From NCBI GenBank assembly GCA_026770585.1, contig MU646504.1:587494-609534 (forward strand): DNA of 22,041 nucleotides, in the 5' to 3' direction. This stretch comes from Baffinella frigidus (lineage: Eukaryota > Cryptophyceae > Cryptomonadales > Baffinellaceae). Below the pieces are notes generated by a model. That model was not told where the DNA came from, made no database searches, and worked only from the letters and a program-made list of their open reading frames with translations. The translations under genes were made by a program, and so were the position numbers. Positions 1-11,600 of this stretch are shown in pieces. Position 1 is the first letter of the stretch. Every line of letters starts with the position of its first letter.

Positions 1-66
1 AGGAGGAGGAGGAGGAGGGTGCCAGGGGGAAGAAGGTGCCTGGGTGGAGTAGGGCATGATAGCTCA

Positions 67-120
67 CGAGAGAGAGAGATAGAGAGAGATGTTTACTGAC
101 ACAGAGAGTCTACAGTCCAG
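67..120 (-). mobile_element. Fragment of SINE-like family B
   Basis: A GA tract runs into GATGTTTACTGACAC (88-102), matching the family-B junction at 5362 and 18934. Only the tail-proximal part is recognisable and no flanking duplication is evident. Confidence 0.35.
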
Positions 121-140
121 AACTCTGCGTGTTCCTTTTT

Positions 141-290
141 GGTAGCTAACGACCAGGATGGTGTTGGTAGCTAACGATTAGGATGGTGTTGGTAGCTAAC
201 GATCAGGATGGTGTTGGTAGCTAACAATCAGGATGGTGTTGGTAGCTAACGATCAGGATGGTGTTGGTAGCTAACGATCAGGATGGTGTA
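141..290. repeat. 25-bp minisatellite, six copies
   Basis: The unit GGTAGCTAACGATCAGGATG plus GTGTT starts at 141, 166, 191, 216, 241 and 266 with only one or two substitutions per copy. It is not a multiple of three and contains TAA/TAG in frame, so it is non-coding. Confidence 0.9.
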
Positions 291-336
291 CATCGCGACA
301 GGCAAAGAGGGACTCTCGGCGGGTGGGAGCGGGCAG

Positions 337-388
337 CATGGAGGCGGTATTGCCGCATGGGGGGGCGCCACCCTCTCCCTTGTTGACG
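337..388 (+). CDS. Exon: POMP repeat fragment
   Basis: Reads HGGGIAAWGGATLSLVD plus one base. The GGGI...G.L.L pattern is the core of a POMP beta-helix repeat. The acceptor is CAG at 334-336 and the donor GTGTCA at 389. The frame is also open back to about 283, so the exon may start earlier, for example after the AG near 300. The phase does not join directly to the exon at 1069, so at least one exon between them is missing from my model. Confidence 0.5.
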
Positions 389-3300
389 GTGTCAGGTTAC
401 GAGCCCTCCCCCGGGATACCAACCAACCAACCCACCAACCACGGGTCACGAGTCCAACATCCTTCGTGCTGCCTCAAACCCTAAACCCTAAACCAGGGTC
501 TTCAGGTCATTTAGGTTCTTTAATCCCGCACCTCCACCGGCGGACGCTTCCAGTGGCCCTGCTTCCCGTAGGATCGTATGATGCCACCCGGTGCAGAGGA
601 CCAGTGTGGTACCGGGAGGTAGACCTGCCTGGAACAGGTATCGTCCTGGTGCCAACTTGCCCGGGTTGGTCAACCGTGGGGGGTAACGCCGCCGTGTCGC
701 GGTTTCGTCAAGTCGAAAATCCCCCGTCAGTACGGCGGTTCACTCAACCGGGCAGGTTGTGTGCCAGGACTGCAACCAAACCGGGTATGGCTGGTACCAT
801 AACCACCTCTGGTTGTTCAACTGTTGGCTGTGAAACTCGCCTAGAGAGAGAGAGAGAGAGAGAGAGAGATGGTGGGGAGGGGCGCGAAGTTGCTCTGTGA
901 ACCGAAGACGCCGGGAAAGGTTTCCTGGCGATGTTGTCAGGGTGCACGGGAACCCTCGCCCCCACACCCTCAACCCTAAACCCCAAACCCTAGACCCTAG
1001 ACCCTAGACCCTAAACCCTAAACCCCAACCCCCAAACCCTAAACCCTAAACCCTACACCCTAAACCAGGGTGCACGGCAACCGTGCGGTGGGGCAAGGCG
1101 GGGGGGTTTTCATGGAGACTACTTGGAGTTCAACAGGAGTTGCATTCACCGCGAGTGACGACGTCGTCATTGAGAGCAACTCCTGTGGTAAACCCTAAAC
1201 CCTTACCCCTTAACCCTGAACCCTGAACCTGAAACCCGAAACCAGAAACCCGAAACCCTGAACCTTAAACCCGAAACTCTAAAGTCTAAACCCTCAACTC
1301 TCAACTCTCAACGGTGAAGGTCCTCGCTCGCAGGGAGCTACGGAGGCGGGGTGGCAACCGCACGCAGCGGGCGGCCGGGCGGAGACTCTATGGAGATGTC
1401 CAACACGCTTGTGCGCGGGAACACGGCTGGCCACAGGCAAGATCCCGGTTTCCGATCTCATGGCTAAAGAAGTGATATTTATTCAGGATGAGGGTTTGCG
1501 AGGAGTTGTTCAGTCTGGTGCACATTGTTTTCCTGGCCGCTCTCGAGGGAAGAAGGCAAAATTTAAGAGGTATCAAGGACATTCACCTGAAAGCCAGAAT
1601 CTAGCCCTGACTGTCTTATATGTGCCGAGTTCGCTCGACAGCGGTACGCGACTGACCCCTTGGTTGCTCCGAAGTGGTTGCTCCGAAGTGGTGCACGAAG
1701 ACGCTTCCGAAGGCGCAGAGAAGCAGAGAAGGTCGTCACGCGCGGTCGTCCAAGAGTCGGACACAGCGTCGCCAGTGTGTTGATGACCCAGCGTCGCCAG
1801 TGTGTTGATGACCCAGCGTCGCCAGTGTGTTGATGACCCAGCGTCGCCAGTGTGTTGATCACGCGAGCGTCTCGAGTCCTCACAGGGCCGTGCTCGCGAG
1901 TCGCAAAACTTCTCGATTCCAGGGTAGTTACCATACTGGCTCTACAGAAGGCGCTTTGTCTCCTAGGATACAGTAGGCGCTTTGTCTCCTAGGACTGATG
2001 AACTTGAAGGCACCAAAGTGAAGAAAGCGCCCCCTGAGTGGGGATGTGACCCAGTGCATGAATGTGAATGGGCAATTGAAACAAGGCAGAAGAGGGGATG
2101 GGAATGTGAGGCAGGGCATAGGTGTGGTCTGCGTGGGTCAATACTCTCGATCTTGGCGTGGCGTCCCCGCAACCATTGGTGCAGAGCGGCCTCGTTCTTT
2201 CGCGACACGTGGCCGTGAGAGAGAGGGAGAGAGGAGAAAGGGAGAGAAAGAGGGGGGCAGGGCAGGGGTTTGGACCGCGGCTCCCTGCACCGCGCTTGGT
2301 GCTCAGCGTGCGGTAACTTCTCTCACGCTGGGGCCGGCGCGCGCAGTGGGGGCGGGATCGCGATGAAGTCGGGCACGCTCCTGCTCTCCAACATGTCGAT
2401 GGATCACAACCGCGCGTCTGCCTCCGGGGGGGCGGTCTACGTCATGGGCGCCACCTTGCAGGTGTGAGCTCCTTGAGGTCATCTGGCTTCTTCAAGCTCC
2501 TATCATAGGTGGACACTGGAACTTATCCTGCAGGAAATTGCTGGTTCCTTTCGGATTGCAGGACAAACGAGCACCGCTCGGACACTGGGCCCGCCCAGGG
2601 TCTTCGCTGGGTCGGCCAGGGTCTTCTCTGGGTCGGCCAAGGTCTTCTCTGGGTCGGCCAGGGTCTTCTCTGGGTCTTGAGTCCTGGGGAGGGGCTAGGA
2701 GCTAAGGACCCCCCTGGAGACGGTATGTGTCCTTATTCGCGAGTGACCCCTGCCGGCAAGCCTTCTCAGCGTGCAAACAGCCAATAGCCCCCTACAGTGG
2801 ACCATATCGACATTGTAACTTGGGCCATTTATTTCGAGGGGTCTGTCGAAAACGACTGGCTGCCCAAAGGAAATGGCTCAAACTACATGCTCAATTTGAT
2901 GCACTTAGGAGGGCTGGTACAGATAGATGGCATGGTCGCTGGGAAGAGGTGCACGAGAAAGACTTCTTGATTCCACACGAGAATGCTAGAGGGGCCTATT
3001 TCAAGCCGATGTGCTTTTAAAAGTGGGCATTTGTGTAGTAACTTTCGTTGATTGGTCGCGTAACTAGCCATATATTGGCAGGCGCGAGGTTGGAACACCC
3101 TCTCATGGTACACATATTTACAACCCCACATGCAAATAGGATCCTGCAGGATTCTCGAGTGGTTGGCGACCAACTGGTCCGGATCCACTTCCTCGTCGAG
3201 ATCATTTACCGGGCCATTTACCGGGCCTCGCCCCATGATCATTGACCGGGCCGGCCTCGCCCCATGGGTGTTTGAATTCTCTTTTCCCTCTAGTCTTATA

Positions 3301-5653
3301 TTTACCTTCCTAGGAAAAGGTGCAAAACGTTTCTACCACCGATCAACATCTTCGCCTGGTTGAGGGTCTACGGTTCAGGGTTCAGGGGTTTGGGTCAAGG
3401 TGAAACGTTCCGATGAATCATGCGTGCTGGCCCGCAGGTCTTAGTCGTCGTTTTTACCACTCTCCTGCCGAAACGAGTGATGCAAAAGCCAACCACCCGC
3501 TTAAGTCGTCGCGTGTGTGTAGGAGGTGGAGTTAAAATCCATCCGAAAAATGCTCGTAGGAGCGGGCGACACGGGGTACAGTAGTGGCACAATGCGTAGG
3601 ATGTGTGGCGGTGACGCTGGTTGTTTGGCAAGAAGTTATGAATGTCTCTCGTCGCGTGTGCAGGTATCCGGCAACTGGACCATGTCCGGCAACTCGGCGC
3701 GGCTCTCTGGAGGCAGTCTCACGGCAGACGGGAGCCAAGTCCTTCTCCAGGGCAATGCCACCGTCTGCTTCAACCGTGCAGGTGCTAGGCCCGCGTCAGG
3801 ACTGATAGGACCGCCTCACCACGGATGGGCCCACCTCAGGACTGATAGGCCCGCCTCAGGACTGATAGGCCTGCCTGCAGTACACGGATGGTATTGCCAC
3901 GGAGGATTGGTGGTCGGCACTTCGAAAGACCTGCCAGCGTTTGGCAACGGCCCCAGGCCCAAGTGCGTGCCCGCGATGATGATCATCGGTCGCGTCTGTG
4001 CAACCACCGAGGGACACCTCTAGAGTTCTTGCCAATCACGTGGCTTATGAATGTGGTCGAGGGCAGTGTACCCCCGTTACAGCAACTACTTTCGTGCAAA
4101 CAAGGGAGGCAACCCTTTCCTGACACATGAACCAGCGAAACACAGAGGGTTTGTTGGTGCAATGTCACCAGTGAGCCTCATAACCTCTCTCTCGCTCTCT
4201 CTCTCTCTCGCTCGCTCGCTCGCTCGCTCTCTCTCTCTCTATGCATCAGGAACCGACGGGGGGGGGCTGGAGGTAAACGGGGGGAGTCTGGTGGCGCGGG
4301 GCAACATCCTGATCCAAGACAACCTCGCCACATTCGATGCGGGAGGCATCAAAGTCACTCTCGGCGCCAAAGTGGTCCTTTCAGAGGTGCCCCCCCCAGC
4401 CAATGTTTGGCCTTTGCATGTGGCATGGATACGTGTAGAGTCGAGGACGCAACTGCGCATACTGTCCCACGACCGGACAGTATGTGTGGGTGTCTGTTGC
4501 ATTTGGAGTTGCGAAACGTTGGGAGTTGCGAAACGTTGGGAGTTGCGAAACGTTGCTCTTCTGTTGGTGTGCGCCTCGTGCACCTCTCGCGCGAGAGGAC
4601 TCTCTCCTTCTCGCTCTCTCCTTCTCGCTCTCCTGCTCGCGCATTCTCGCTCTCTCTTTCTCGCTCCCGCGCGCTTGCTCTCGAGCTCTCGAGCTCTCGC
4701 TCGCGCGCACGCTCGTTCTCTCTCTTCTTCTCCAGTCAATTGAGACGCACAGCGAACCAGCTTTGAATAATCGTTTCTCTGCATGGAGCAGGGGGTGGAG
4801 GTTTCTCGCAACTCTGCACGCTACTACGGTGGCGGTACCGCCCTTGCCCCATCCTCTCAAAGGACTACAGAGGGCCGGAATTGGATCCTTTTCTTCGGAT
4901 TGTATCGGGAATGGTCACGTGATATCCGGGCAACAGTCTCCCCTGTAGCCGTTTGAGCAGAATGCTCTATGGAGGAAGCAACTGGGCAGCGGCAAGAGAC
5001 CGGATCGTTCATTTGCGAACAAAAATAGGCCTACCCCCATGACAAAGATCAGGTTTCTTCATGTTAGGAAGAATCAAATAAGGCTACTCACCCTGTATTC
5101 GAAGGATTTCCCGATGCAGACTTGACCGAGCCAACCCCCTGTCCCCAGACAGAGGCTCCCCCGTGCGTCGGTTGACGCATGGTCCCTTTTCCAGTAGCAC
5201 ACCCCGCCCCGTTGAGTCAACACCCTGGCAGGCACGAACACCCTGGCAGGCACGAACACCCTGGCAGGCACGAACAAACGCTGCCCGGGTTAGTCAACCG
5301 TTGCACGCACGTGCTTGCATGGGACCCTCCGCAGAGAGAGAGCGAGAGAGCGAGAGAGAGAGAGATGTACTGACACCCGGGCAAATGCATTCCATCTGCC
5401 CTCGGTGGGCAGATGCCAGCCATCTTACCCGCAGGGGACCCTCTGCAGGATAAGTTGCAGTGTCCGCCTTGGGTGGGAGCTCGAACAACATAGAGGACCT
5501 GAAGGCTTGCATCTCACCCTCCGCAGGCATCATGGTCAACGGCGCGACCCTCGCAGCGAGCGGGGTCCGCATTATTGGGAACTCCGCAGGCTCTGCGGGC
5601 GGGGTGGGCGCCTTCTTGTTCCTCAAAGAGAGCAGGTCACGTCCCTGCACCCG

Positions 5654-5699
<46 letters not shown>

Positions 5700-8600
5700 G
5701 CTCTGCCACTGCCCGGCAACGCACAGGGTGTCAGTCCGCCCCTGAATTCTGGACCCTAGTCCCTGGACCCTGGACCCTGGACCCTGGACCCTGGACCCTG
5801 GACCCTGGACCCTGGACCCTGAAGCCTGAAGCCTGAAGCAGGGTGACGCTCTCGGGCGGCGTGATTGTGCGCGGGAACACAGCCGTCTCGCAGGGGGGGG
5901 GGCTCATGTTGCTGGTCATCACCCCTACCACCTGCTGCTGCTTTTTCTTGTATTCCTCTCAAGCCTCATAACGCGTGGTCGAAAAGTCTGCCCCGCACTT
6001 AGTGCATCTGGTTAAACGCTCTGCACTGAATGCAATGAGTGGTCTCGGGTCTCCAGGGGAGCACTCTGGATGCCCGGAACTGCAGCGTGGTCGACAACCA
6101 CGCGGCGCTCGGCGGAGGCCTCTACGCAGGGGAAGCCAGTGCGGCTGTCCTGGCCGAGGCCACCGAGCTTGCGGGGAATACCGCGCGCACTGCTGGGGGG
6201 GGGGGGTTCCTCGAATCGAGTCAGCTCGAGTGCCGGGACTCTTCTCTGTCGCGCAACGTCGGGGGGGCGTTGGGCGGAGGACTGCGCATGACGCTGGACT
6301 CGCAGTTGCTTCTTGAGAGGTGCGCGGTGCGTGAGAACAAGGCTGGAGGGTCTTCCTGTGTGGTTGTGGATCATGGCATGTGCGGCGGGGGAGGCATCGC
6401 GGCTGGGGACTCTGCCGTGGTGGTCATCGCCAGCGCCTCAGTCCTGGAGGCTAACGACGCCGGGCCGGGGGTCGGGGGGGGGATGCGGGTGTCTGGGTCG
6501 TCGATTGTCACTGTGTCGGAGTCGACGTTGCGTTCGAACCTGGCTGGGGGAGACGGCGGGGGCGTGGCCTGTTTCGGTGCCAGCACGGTGCATCTCACGA
6601 GCTCAGTGGTGGCGGGCAACCGGGCGGGGGCGCGCGGAGGCGCTGTCTTCGCGGCCGCCAGCAACACCCTTACTCTGGCCGGCTCCCTCAAGCTGGCGAA
6701 CAACAGCGCCGCTTCCGACGGGGGGGCGGTGTTCAGCGAGGGCCAGGTGGCGCTTGCGGCGGGCGGGCGCACGAGGCTGCTGGGGAATGCAGCGGAGAAG
6801 CGGGGGGGGGGTCTCGCGATCAAGGGGCAGCAAATGCGTATGCTTGTGGGACACTCGCTTGTGGCGTCTGGAAACACGGCTGAAAACGGCGGGGGCTTGG
6901 CACTCCTCGAGGGAAGCAGCATCCACTTGCAGCGGGAGCAGTGTGCGACACAGTGCGGTGCCGGCAAGATTGGGGACGGCACGTGTGACCCTGCGTGTTT
7001 GACGCGGGGGTGCCTCTGGGACGGAGGTGACTGCGACTTGCGCTTCCTCTCTGCGGGGACCTCTCCTGCATGCAGCAGACAAGACTGTGCCGTCTTCTCC
7101 GACACGTCGACCAACGCGTGTGTGGGCGAGTGCTTCACGGCAGGGTGCGCGTGGGGTGGAGACAAGTGCAGAGTGGCACACACAGCTGTGCGTACGTGCC
7201 CGTTCTACGACGCTGTGGCTCTCCACTCAATGAAACAGAGCAGCCCAAAGCCCCTCCTGCCGGGGCTGGGCGTAGACTACAGCAACATCACCGTCGCAAG
7301 CCTGGAAGCGGCGCGGCTCGACTTGATCCAGGCGCAGGGGCGCCCGGACATCGCGTTTGCTAAATACCCGGGGTGCGGCTCCACGCCGCTGCTGCTCGAC
7401 AGCAATCACGCCACGCGGTACGGCGGGGGGGTCTTCTATGAGGGGGGGGACGTGTGCGCGGCGGCGGGGCAGGCGTGTTTCATCGACGGGCTCGAAGTGG
7501 GGCTCGTGGCGGGGCGTCTCCGGGACAACGCTGCGGGCATCGCTGGCGGGGCGATGCACGTGGGCTGTGCGGGCGATGACCGCGCATCCCAGCAGTGCAT
7601 ACCTGCCCTGCTGCGACGGCTGCGGCTGCCTGTGCCCGCGCTGCCTGTGCCCGCTGCCGGAGCGTCGACGCCTGGCCTGGTCGTGCAGATGTGGGCCAAC
7701 TCTGCCGGGCAGTACGGTCCACGTATCTCGTCGTTGCCGTCCTCGATGGTGTGGACGGACAGCGCCAACTTGAGCCAAGTCAACATGACCTTCGCGCCAG
7801 GCCTCACGAAAGTGCGTGTTGCGGTGCAGCTCTACGACTCGCTAGGTTCTCAGGTGAGAGGGACATCTCACGCGATCACTTTCCGCATGTGTCGGGCGTC
7901 CAAGGCAAGCTGCGAAGAAGGCAGGGCCCTGTCAGCGGCAGTCGCCGCGACGATGGATGCCGGCACGGGACTGGCGCGCGCGGAAATCGACGAGGCCGAG
8001 TGCGTTATTGGGAGCGACTTTGTGGAGATGCGCGCATCATGCACATCATGCAAGGCCATGGCAGCGGTCGGGGCACGGCGGATGGTGCAGTGTGCGTGCG
8101 GCGCTGGGCAGGCCCGCATCGGGAGCCGGAGTCGGGGGACGTGGCAGTGCACGCAGTGCGCGTCTCACGAGTACGTGGTCGACCCCAACAATGCCGCGCA
8201 CGCGTGCAACACCTGCCCAGTGGGCGCGACGTGCAGCGGGGGGGCGTTGTTGCCCACCTTGCAGGCCTCCGTTTTCGAGGCGGGCTTGGATGGGATATAC
8301 CGCCTGACGCGCTGCCCGCCTGGATATGAAATCCTCTTGACGCCGATTGCGGCAGAAGAAGAGTGCAGGCAGTGTGTGCCTGGAACATACTGTGTAGGCG
8401 GGGCGTCAAGAGCGGCCAAGTGCCCCGCGAACTCGCACAGTCAAGCAGGGGCCACAGAGACAGCAGGGTGCGCGAAAGCAGTGATGGTCGCGCTGTCGCT
8501 GTCACTGCCGTTGCCGCTCTCGGCGTTTGAGAAGACGGGGACACAGGAGCAGTTGAAAGAGGCGATGGGCGACGCCGCGGGCGTTGAGGCGAGCTCTGTG

Positions 8601-11600
8601 CTCATTGTGGGCTACGCTGAAAGCTCGGACCGGAGGGCTGGGGGCAGGGGGCTGCTGGGTGTTGTTCTGGATGTTGACCTGGAGATCGCGGGTGCGGACA
8701 CTGGCAGCGCCGAGGCGATAGCAAAGCGCCTCGACGGAGACACCGTCAACGATAACCTCTTCCAGAAAGGCCTGCCGAGTGCCAAGATCACGCGCGCGCC
8801 GGAAATTATCCAGACGAAGCGAGACAGGACTGTGGAGGTCGTTGCGGGCAGCGTGGCCTCTGTGATCGCCGCGCTCCTCGTCGCGAGCGCGGTGTGGGGC
8901 GTGGCGCGGGGGCACTGGCGGAAAGCCAGTCGCCGCCTGTTTCTCGCAAAGCAAGGCTCTGCTGCAGAGCAGAGGGACCTTCCACAGGAGCTCCGTGTCA
9001 AGTACCAAGCCCAGCGTGTCCTGGCCAGCGGGGCGCACCGCATCGTACTGGAGGTGGCGTCGAGGAAGGGCGGGCTAGCGGTGGACCACCAGATGGTGTC
9101 CTGGGCCGTTAAGCTGGTGCATGCGTCCGATGGGTGGGTGCGCATCTCTGACGGCAACATTCGCCGCCTGCAGCGGGAGGTGTCGAGACCTCCCGAGAGA
9201 GACCCGGTTCAGGGTTCATAAACCCAACTACGTCCACACAGCAGCAGTGGTGCATCACTGCGGTCCCCTCATGTGTTGCTTCGACAGCCTTGGACATGTG
9301 AGACTACCAGGTCTGCTGCCTCTTTGGACCTGTCACCGGTGCTGCACCCAGCCGCCCAGCCGGGGCTTCTGAGTGTGTGTGTGCGAGAGAGCGAGCGAGA
9401 GAGAGAGAGAGAGAGAGAGGCAGCTTCACCATCAACTCAGGAGTGGACGGAGTTGGGTTAATTAACCCTGAACCCCCGCTGCTTGTCGGTGGGCACCTTC
9501 CCCCCTGTTCCTTGCCACAGACCTCCCCCTATTGTTTCTTCTCGCTGACCGCCCCCATTCTCGTGCTTTGCTCTGAACACTTTTCGCTGACCACTTTTTG
9601 CTGACCACTTTTCCATGCGATCGCAGGTTGCGCTGCTGGACAAAATCAACTCTCCTAATGTTGTGAAGCTCATGGAGTCTGGGCTGTCGAGCGATCAGGC
9701 AGAACCCTAAACCCCAAGCCCTTACTAAACCCTAAACCCCAACACCCTAAACCCCGAACCCTAAACCCTGAACCCTGAACCCTGAACCCTGAACCCTAAA
9801 CCCAAAACCCTGAAGCCTGAAGCCTGAAGCAGGCAGTGTTCTGGCTGGTCATGGAGAAGCTCGAAGGGCCGTCTCTCAAAGAAAGGCCTCGCCCTAAACT
9901 CTAAACCTTGACCCCTGAAGCCTAAACCCTGAACCCTAAACCCTAAACCCTAAACCCCAAACCATAAACCATAAACCATAAACCATAAACCATAAACCAT
10001 AAACCATAAACTCTCAACCCTAAAATCCAAACACTAAACTCCAAACCCTAAACTCCAAACCCTAAAGCCTAAACCCTAAATCCTCAACCCTAAACGCAAA
10101 AGCAGGCTGGGAACATCAGGCCCCGTCTCGCAAATCGAAGCCATCCGGGTTTGATCCTCTGCCGCAACCTTGAGAAACCATGAGAAAAGGAACGTTGTGA
10201 GTGTTGGACACTCTCGCGCTCGGCGCAGGCATGGCTAACAGCGTCTTGCTGCGAACGCGGAGAGTAGCGCGGGGCGTGATTGCCTTCCACGGATCCGCGC
10301 CCGCAGCCGAAAAGGGCTAGATTTTGGCCTGACGATATTTACGTCATGAAACGCAACGTTTCACGTCTAAACGTTGCATTTTTCGCGAAATCATCCGAAA
10401 TCGACCATTTTTCACTTGTTCATTTGAAATGCCGATACGCATTTGAAAGGACTAAAACCGATTCGTGTCCGGGCGCGGGCGCAGATCATGCTGGAGGTGT
10501 GTGCGGGTGTCAAGGCTATCCACGAGCTTGGCGTTGTCCACCGCGATATCAAGGTCGCTGTCTCTTCTTTGTTACCCTCAGAAAGTCTCTTCTTTGTTAC
10601 CCTCAGAAAGCACTTCCATGATACTCGCGAGGCCCCTAACCCTTTTGAAAATTGACGTCAAGGTGCAGTTGACTGATCCGCGCAGTTTTTGTACAAAAGG
10701 GAGGGGGGCGTGACCGAGGAGGCTTAGTGCCAGGGGAAGCCAGGATTAGTCAACCGCATTGGGGTGTCTTTCTGTTTTTTCTATTGTTTTGATTCTGATC
10801 CCTTGCAGATTCTCGGATTGCTGCATTCGATTGCTGCATGCAACCCCCCCCCCCTCTGGCAAGTGCACGCCCCTGTCGTTCTGGGCAGGTCTCTCAGTCG
10901 GGACGGCTGCTGCTGCCGTGTGTTACCCTCTGCCATGTGTCACCCCCTGCCGATAATCTCGGGGCTTCAGCTGACGATTGGGAGTTGGGGGTATGTTCCG
11001 TCGTTAGCAGATGCATCGCATGGTGCTGACACGTGCGTAACCATCACACCATGTCGTCGATACTCGATTATAATCACCTTGTTTTTGTTAATGCACGACA
11101 TGTTGATGTCAGTGTGAACAAATGGAGGCAGCGGTAGTGGTAGGCGCTGAACATGATGTCCCTCCACGCCGATTGCTCGAGAGGATTCGGCTCTTTCCGA
11201 CCGTCAAAGAGGACGGGGGTGACCTTTGAAAACCGCTGCAGCAAGGGGGGGTTGACTTTTGGCGTTCCCTTCCTGGCGTCTGGCGTGTAGTGGTGCGGCG
11301 CAGCCGGCGAAGAGAGAGATTAATGATTTATTGCCAAAAAAACAGAGTCAGCGCCGCACATGCTACGCATTGTGCCACTACTGTACCCCGTGTCGGCCGC
11401 TCATACGAGCATTTTCCGGATGGGTTCTAACTCCACCTCCCACGTGGCTACACGCTTTTCGTATAGCCACCTGACCAACTCCATACAAAACGCCTACAAT
11501 CGACATTTAAAAATAGAGTTGAGCATCCCTTTTGTGGCTTTCCGGATGGATTGTAACTCGACATCCCACGTGGCTGGCTACCTTGCAGCCGGCGAACATC

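Larger units (their letters stand above)
1..336. other. Intronic or upstream DNA with AGG, GA and 25-bp repeats
   Basis: No coding segment recognised. Contents are an AGG trinucleotide run at 1-17, a short GA tract at about 68-90 joined to a family-B-like sequence, and a 25-bp minisatellite at 141-290. It probably belongs to an intron of the receptor gene, since the first recognisable exon starts inside a POMP repeat rather than at a start codon. Confidence 0.5.
389..1068. other. Intronic region with an unresolved exon
   Basis: Holds a short CCCTAAACC stretch near 477-495, a (GA)n tract at 842-870 and a degenerate telomere-like block at 961-1066. One POMP exon must lie here for phase to be kept. 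A string reading GNAAVSR (about 681-702) resembles the GNxA turn of POMP repeats, but I could not fix its borders. Confidence 0.4.
2462..3663. other. Intron with minisatellite and two SINE-like copies
   Basis: A 1,202-bp intron. It holds a 21-bp minisatellite (2597-2678), 400 bp of unremarkable moderate-GC DNA, a family-A copy (3155-3318), a short G-rich telomere-like stretch (3363-3400, opposite to the usual orientation) and a family-C copy running up to the acceptor. Confidence 0.6.
4874..5526. other. Intron with family D, 18-bp minisatellite and family B insertion
   Basis: A 653-bp intron. Between about 4950 and 5215 I see nothing recognisable. The right half holds the 18-bp repeat and a family-B copy. 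Confidence 0.55.
10554..11588. other. Intron with inverted family-C insertion
   Basis: Opens with two copies of TCTCTTCTTTGTTACCCTCA plus GAAAG (10560-10609). The middle is ordinary DNA, and the last 290 bp are a family-C insertion in reverse orientation plus a second partial copy. Confidence 0.65.

Noticed and set aside
141-290. Possible CRISPR array
   Set aside because: Units are contiguous without spacers, and the surroundings are eukaryotic introns. The same holds for the arrays at 1764, 2597, 5219 and 12302.
4051-4743. 230-codon frame over the CT-rich intron
   Set aside because: Mixes one true POMP exon (same frame at 4250-4386) with translated CT repeats; the intron donor at 4387 and phase to 4792 argue against read-through.
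6371-7183. 270-codon minus-strand open frame
   Set aside because: Lies wholly opposite the POMP/LNR coding exon in GC-rich DNA; low-complexity proline/alanine/arginine composition and no recognisable domain. A shadow frame.
7595-8329. 244-codon + strand frame overlapping the long exon
   Set aside because: Out of frame with the exon that carries clear domains; arginine- and glycine-rich composition from GC bias.
337-9179. Bacterial (chlamydial) pmp gene or contamination
   Set aside because: Split by phase-consistent spliceosomal introns and fused to LNR, kinase and TIR-like domains; no autotransporter barrel.
9180-9221. Gene end at the stop after 9221
   Set aside because: The bases after QRE read as intron: VALLDKINSPNVV at 9627 completes the kinase alphaC helix exactly in phase.
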